Below are positions 62,665-64,000 of a stretch of 64,000 nt of DNA, in pieces. Both the position numbers and the translations under genes were made by a program. The DNA lies in the NCBI GenBank assembly GCA_019187665.1, contig JABARH010000009.1, positions 104,651-168,650 on the forward strand, written 5' to 3'. Source of the DNA: Anaerolineales bacterium. Lineage in GTDB: Bacteria; Chloroflexota; Anaerolineae; Anaerolineales; Villigracilaceae. The first letter of the stretch is position 1. The number at the start of each line of letters is the position of its first letter. The notes beneath the pieces are model-generated. The model was given only the letters and a program-made list of their open reading frames with translations. It ran no database searches and was not told the DNA's origin.

Positions 62665-63110
62665 GTGTTTTCCCCGGAGAAGGGACGAATCCAATCCATC
62701 CACCCGCTCGCGTCTGCCAGTATCTTAAATCCGAAGCGCGCATACAATTCGTGCGCGTCGTTTGTTGCGAGCATCCAGCGGCGGACGTTTTGCAGATCGG
62801 GATAATTGAAGACGGTTTCAAGAAGCCATGCGCCAAGCCCGCGCCCGCGATACTCTTCGTGGACGAATACATCCATGAGGTATGCGAAGATGGAAAAGTC
62901 GCTGACGACGCGCGCCATGCCGATCTGACGCGCGCCGTCGTACAGTCCGAAGACGAGCGAGTTGGCGCAGGCGCGCTCGGTGGCCGCGCGCGGGCGTCCC
63001 TGCGCCCAATAGGCGCGCGAAAGAAAATCACAGACGGCGTCCATGTCGAGTCGCATTGGATCGGCGCTGATGGTGAAATGATCGCGCCGCGCTTCAAAAT
63101 AATTTTGCAT
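62661..63110 (-). CDS. GNAT-family N-acetyltransferase
   Basis: A 149-residue acetyltransferase. The acetyl-CoA loop is EEYRGRGLGAWLLE (Q/RxxGxG/A, about residues 85-98) following the strand AYLMDVFVHEEY; ATNDAHELYARFGF is the C-terminal motif B. The substrate is unknown. It is the first gene of a two-gene operon with the RlmI-like gene (4-bp overlap), so a role near the ribosome is possible. Confidence 0.88.
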   Translation of the reverse strand: MQNYFEARRDHFTISADPMRLDMDAVCDFLSRAYWAQGRPRAATERACANSLVFGLYDGARQIGMARVVSDFSIFAYLMDVFVHEEYRGRGLGAWLLETVFNYPDLQNVRRWMLATNDAHELYARFGFKILADASGWMDWIRPFSGENT

Positions 63111-63161
63111 GGCGGGAGTGTATCACAGGTGGTATCATCTCCGCCTTGTGTCAGGAGAGTG

Positions 63162-63365
63162 GTGTGCACGCAAAGGTTGTCAGTCTTGCAAAAGGCCCTC
63201 ACCCCCCGGCCCCTCTCCCCAAATGCGGGAGAGGGGAGAACAGTTTCCAAGTAAACGACTTTTCTCCCCCTTCTCTCTCCCATGCTTTTGGGAGAGAGAA
63301 GGGGGCCGGGGGGTTGAGTGAGGGCCAAGACCGCGCAGGCTACCTGACATGGTTTGCGTGCACAC
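63162..63365. repeat. MITE-like inverted repeat element
   Basis: No gene. The outer arms GTGTGCACGCAAA (63162-63174) and TTTGCGTGCACAC (63353-63365) are perfect inverted repeats. Inside, GGCCCTCACCCCCCGGCCCC (63190s) is mirrored by GGGGGCCGGGGGGTTGAGTG with AGGGCC near 63302-63326, and GGGAGAGGGGAGAA faces TTCTCTCTCCC. The element is about 204 bp and AT-poor. Confidence 0.8.
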
Positions 63366-63420
63366 GGAGAGTGTCAGGCTGAAAGCCTGACTACGAGATA
63401 TGGCGAATCGAAAGGAGATT

Positions 63421-63936
63421 ATGTTCAAACCCATTCGTTGGAAAACGTTTCCGCGCGACTTCCTGCGCATTCAGGTCGGGTTTTTTCTTTTCGGACTCGC
63501 CATCACGTTGATGATCCGCGGTAATCTCGGGACGAGCGCATGGGCGGTGCTGGATGTGGCGCTTGCAAAGATCAGCGGTCTCTCCGTCGGCACGCTGACC
63601 GTGCTGGTGGGGTTCACGGTTCTTTCCGGCGCGTTGATCCTGCGTGAGAAGATCGGCTGGGGCACGCTGGCAAATATTCTTTCGATCGGTCCATGGGAGG
63701 ACTTCTGCCTGGCGCGGATTCCCCCGGTCACAAATAACCTGCCGTTGCAAATCGCCATGCTGCTGATTGCGATCCTGCTGATGGGCCTCGCCTCCGCCAT
63801 CTACATCGGTGTGGACGCGGGCGCGGGTCCGCGCGACTCGCTGATGCTGGCGATCAAACGCACCAACAGTCTGAGAGAGTGTTTCTTAAGTCAATTTGTC
63901 GCCAGTTTCAACATGCGACGAATGCTGGCAATGTAA
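63421..63936 (+). CDS. YczE/YitT-type membrane protein, C-terminally truncated
   Basis: A 171-residue membrane protein resembling the YczE family: QVGFFLFGLAITLMIRGNLG, then GTSAWAVLDVALAKISGLSVG, and the hallmark VDAGAGPRDSLMLAIKR. Normally one or two further helices follow this hallmark (about 40-50 more residues). Here the frame instead runs RTNSLRECFLSQFVASFNMR and stops, with no hydrophobic segment. The sequence after about 63872 therefore looks foreign, as if an insertion cut the gene. AAAGGAGATT sets the start at 63421. Confidence 0.65.
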   Translation: MFKPIRWKTFPRDFLRIQVGFFLFGLAITLMIRGNLGTSAWAVLDVALAKISGLSVGTLTVLVGFTVLSGALILREKIGWGTLANILSIGPWEDFCLARIPPVTNNLPLQIAMLLIAILLMGLASAIYIGVDAGAGPRDSLMLAIKRTNSLRECFLSQFVASFNMRRMLAM

Positions 63937-63939
63937 ACC

Positions 63940-64000
63940 ATGGATTCGCTGGAAGAGACAGTATGTTCAAAATCTCGTGACAAACGGCGATACCGTCCGA
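63940..64000 (+). CDS. Start of an unidentified ORF at the window edge (possible transposase)
   Basis: An ATG at 63940 opens a frame that stays open to the last base: MDSLEETVCSKSRDKRRYRP. A basic RRYR stretch near the N-terminus is seen in some transposase-associated OrfA proteins, and the position behind a broken gene fits a mobile element. Twenty codons are too few to decide. Confidence 0.2.
   Translation, partial: MDSLEETVCSKSRDKRRYRP

Overview
The window reads as a GC-rich chromosomal contig from a Chloroflexota bacterium of the Anaerolineae type. This is inferred from gene content and not from a marker gene: no rRNA or tRNA gene was seen. The signs are CAP lipoproteins with an NBR1-type Ig domain, an SSB/DUF3467/translin cluster, a mevalonate-pathway decarboxylase, a fused dehydrogenase/Gfo-Idh oxidoreductase, a double-length ThyX homologue, a DUF4388 protein next to an MglA-like GTPase, and a histidine kinase of about 2490 residues built mostly of GAF domains. 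At least eleven start codons have a TATAAT-like box only 6-9 nt upstream, so leaderless mRNAs appear common.

Layout. 0-8 kb: start of a glycosyltransferase, a Nudix hydrolase, two CAP lipoproteins, a methyltransferase-like zinc-ribbon protein, two SAM methyltransferases and a GT2 glycosyltransferase. 8-10.6 kb: two signalling proteins whose receiver domains lack the phosphoacceptor. 10.6-13 kb: ssb-DUF3467-translin-membrane protein operon. 13-22 kb: housekeeping genes (AlkZ-like protein, mvaD, MazG-like, clpC, msrA, VOC protein, a UDG without its iron-sulfur cysteines). 22.3-24.7 kb: two toxin-antitoxin modules inside an array of palindromic repeats. 24.7-30.3 kb: two large, visibly AT-richer surface proteins (beta-propeller, membrane anchor, TPR). 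30.4-35.2 kb: nadB, a 3' remnant of nadA, and an incomplete pst locus (pstC, pstS, pstB, no pstA). 35.3-39 kb: hydroxyproline-type epimerase and DHDPS-family enzyme, then two more toxin-antitoxin modules. 39-45.4 kb: bi-domain oxidoreductase, M29 aminopeptidase, ThyX, DUF2442 and LysM proteins.

45.4-60.4 kb is the most interesting region. Ten co-directional genes lie between a near-consensus promoter (TTGACT, 17 bp, TATAAT) and an intrinsic terminator, with gaps of 27 bp or less. They encode a DUF4388 protein, a small GTPase, an alpha/beta hydrolase, a V4R-domain protein, a left-handed beta-helix protein, an acyl-ACP-reductase-like dehydrogenase, a receiver-GGDEF-like protein, the giant GAF histidine kinase, a CheY-like receiver, and a second alpha/beta hydrolase whose catalytic serine is glycine. 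I read this as one candidate system coupling phosphorelay and GTPase signalling to lipid or aldehyde chemistry; the function is inference.

A second theme is heptanucleotide tandem repeats. They occur in intergenic hairpins and also inside genes: 12 heptamers (84 bp, exactly 28 codons) in the thyX-like gene, four clusters in the bi-domain oxidoreductase, and five units making the hydrophobic core of the PstS signal peptide. The window ends with DegV, an RlmI-like methyltransferase, a GNAT protein, a MITE-like inverted repeat, and a YczE-like membrane protein that appears cut short, possibly by a mobile element running off the edge.
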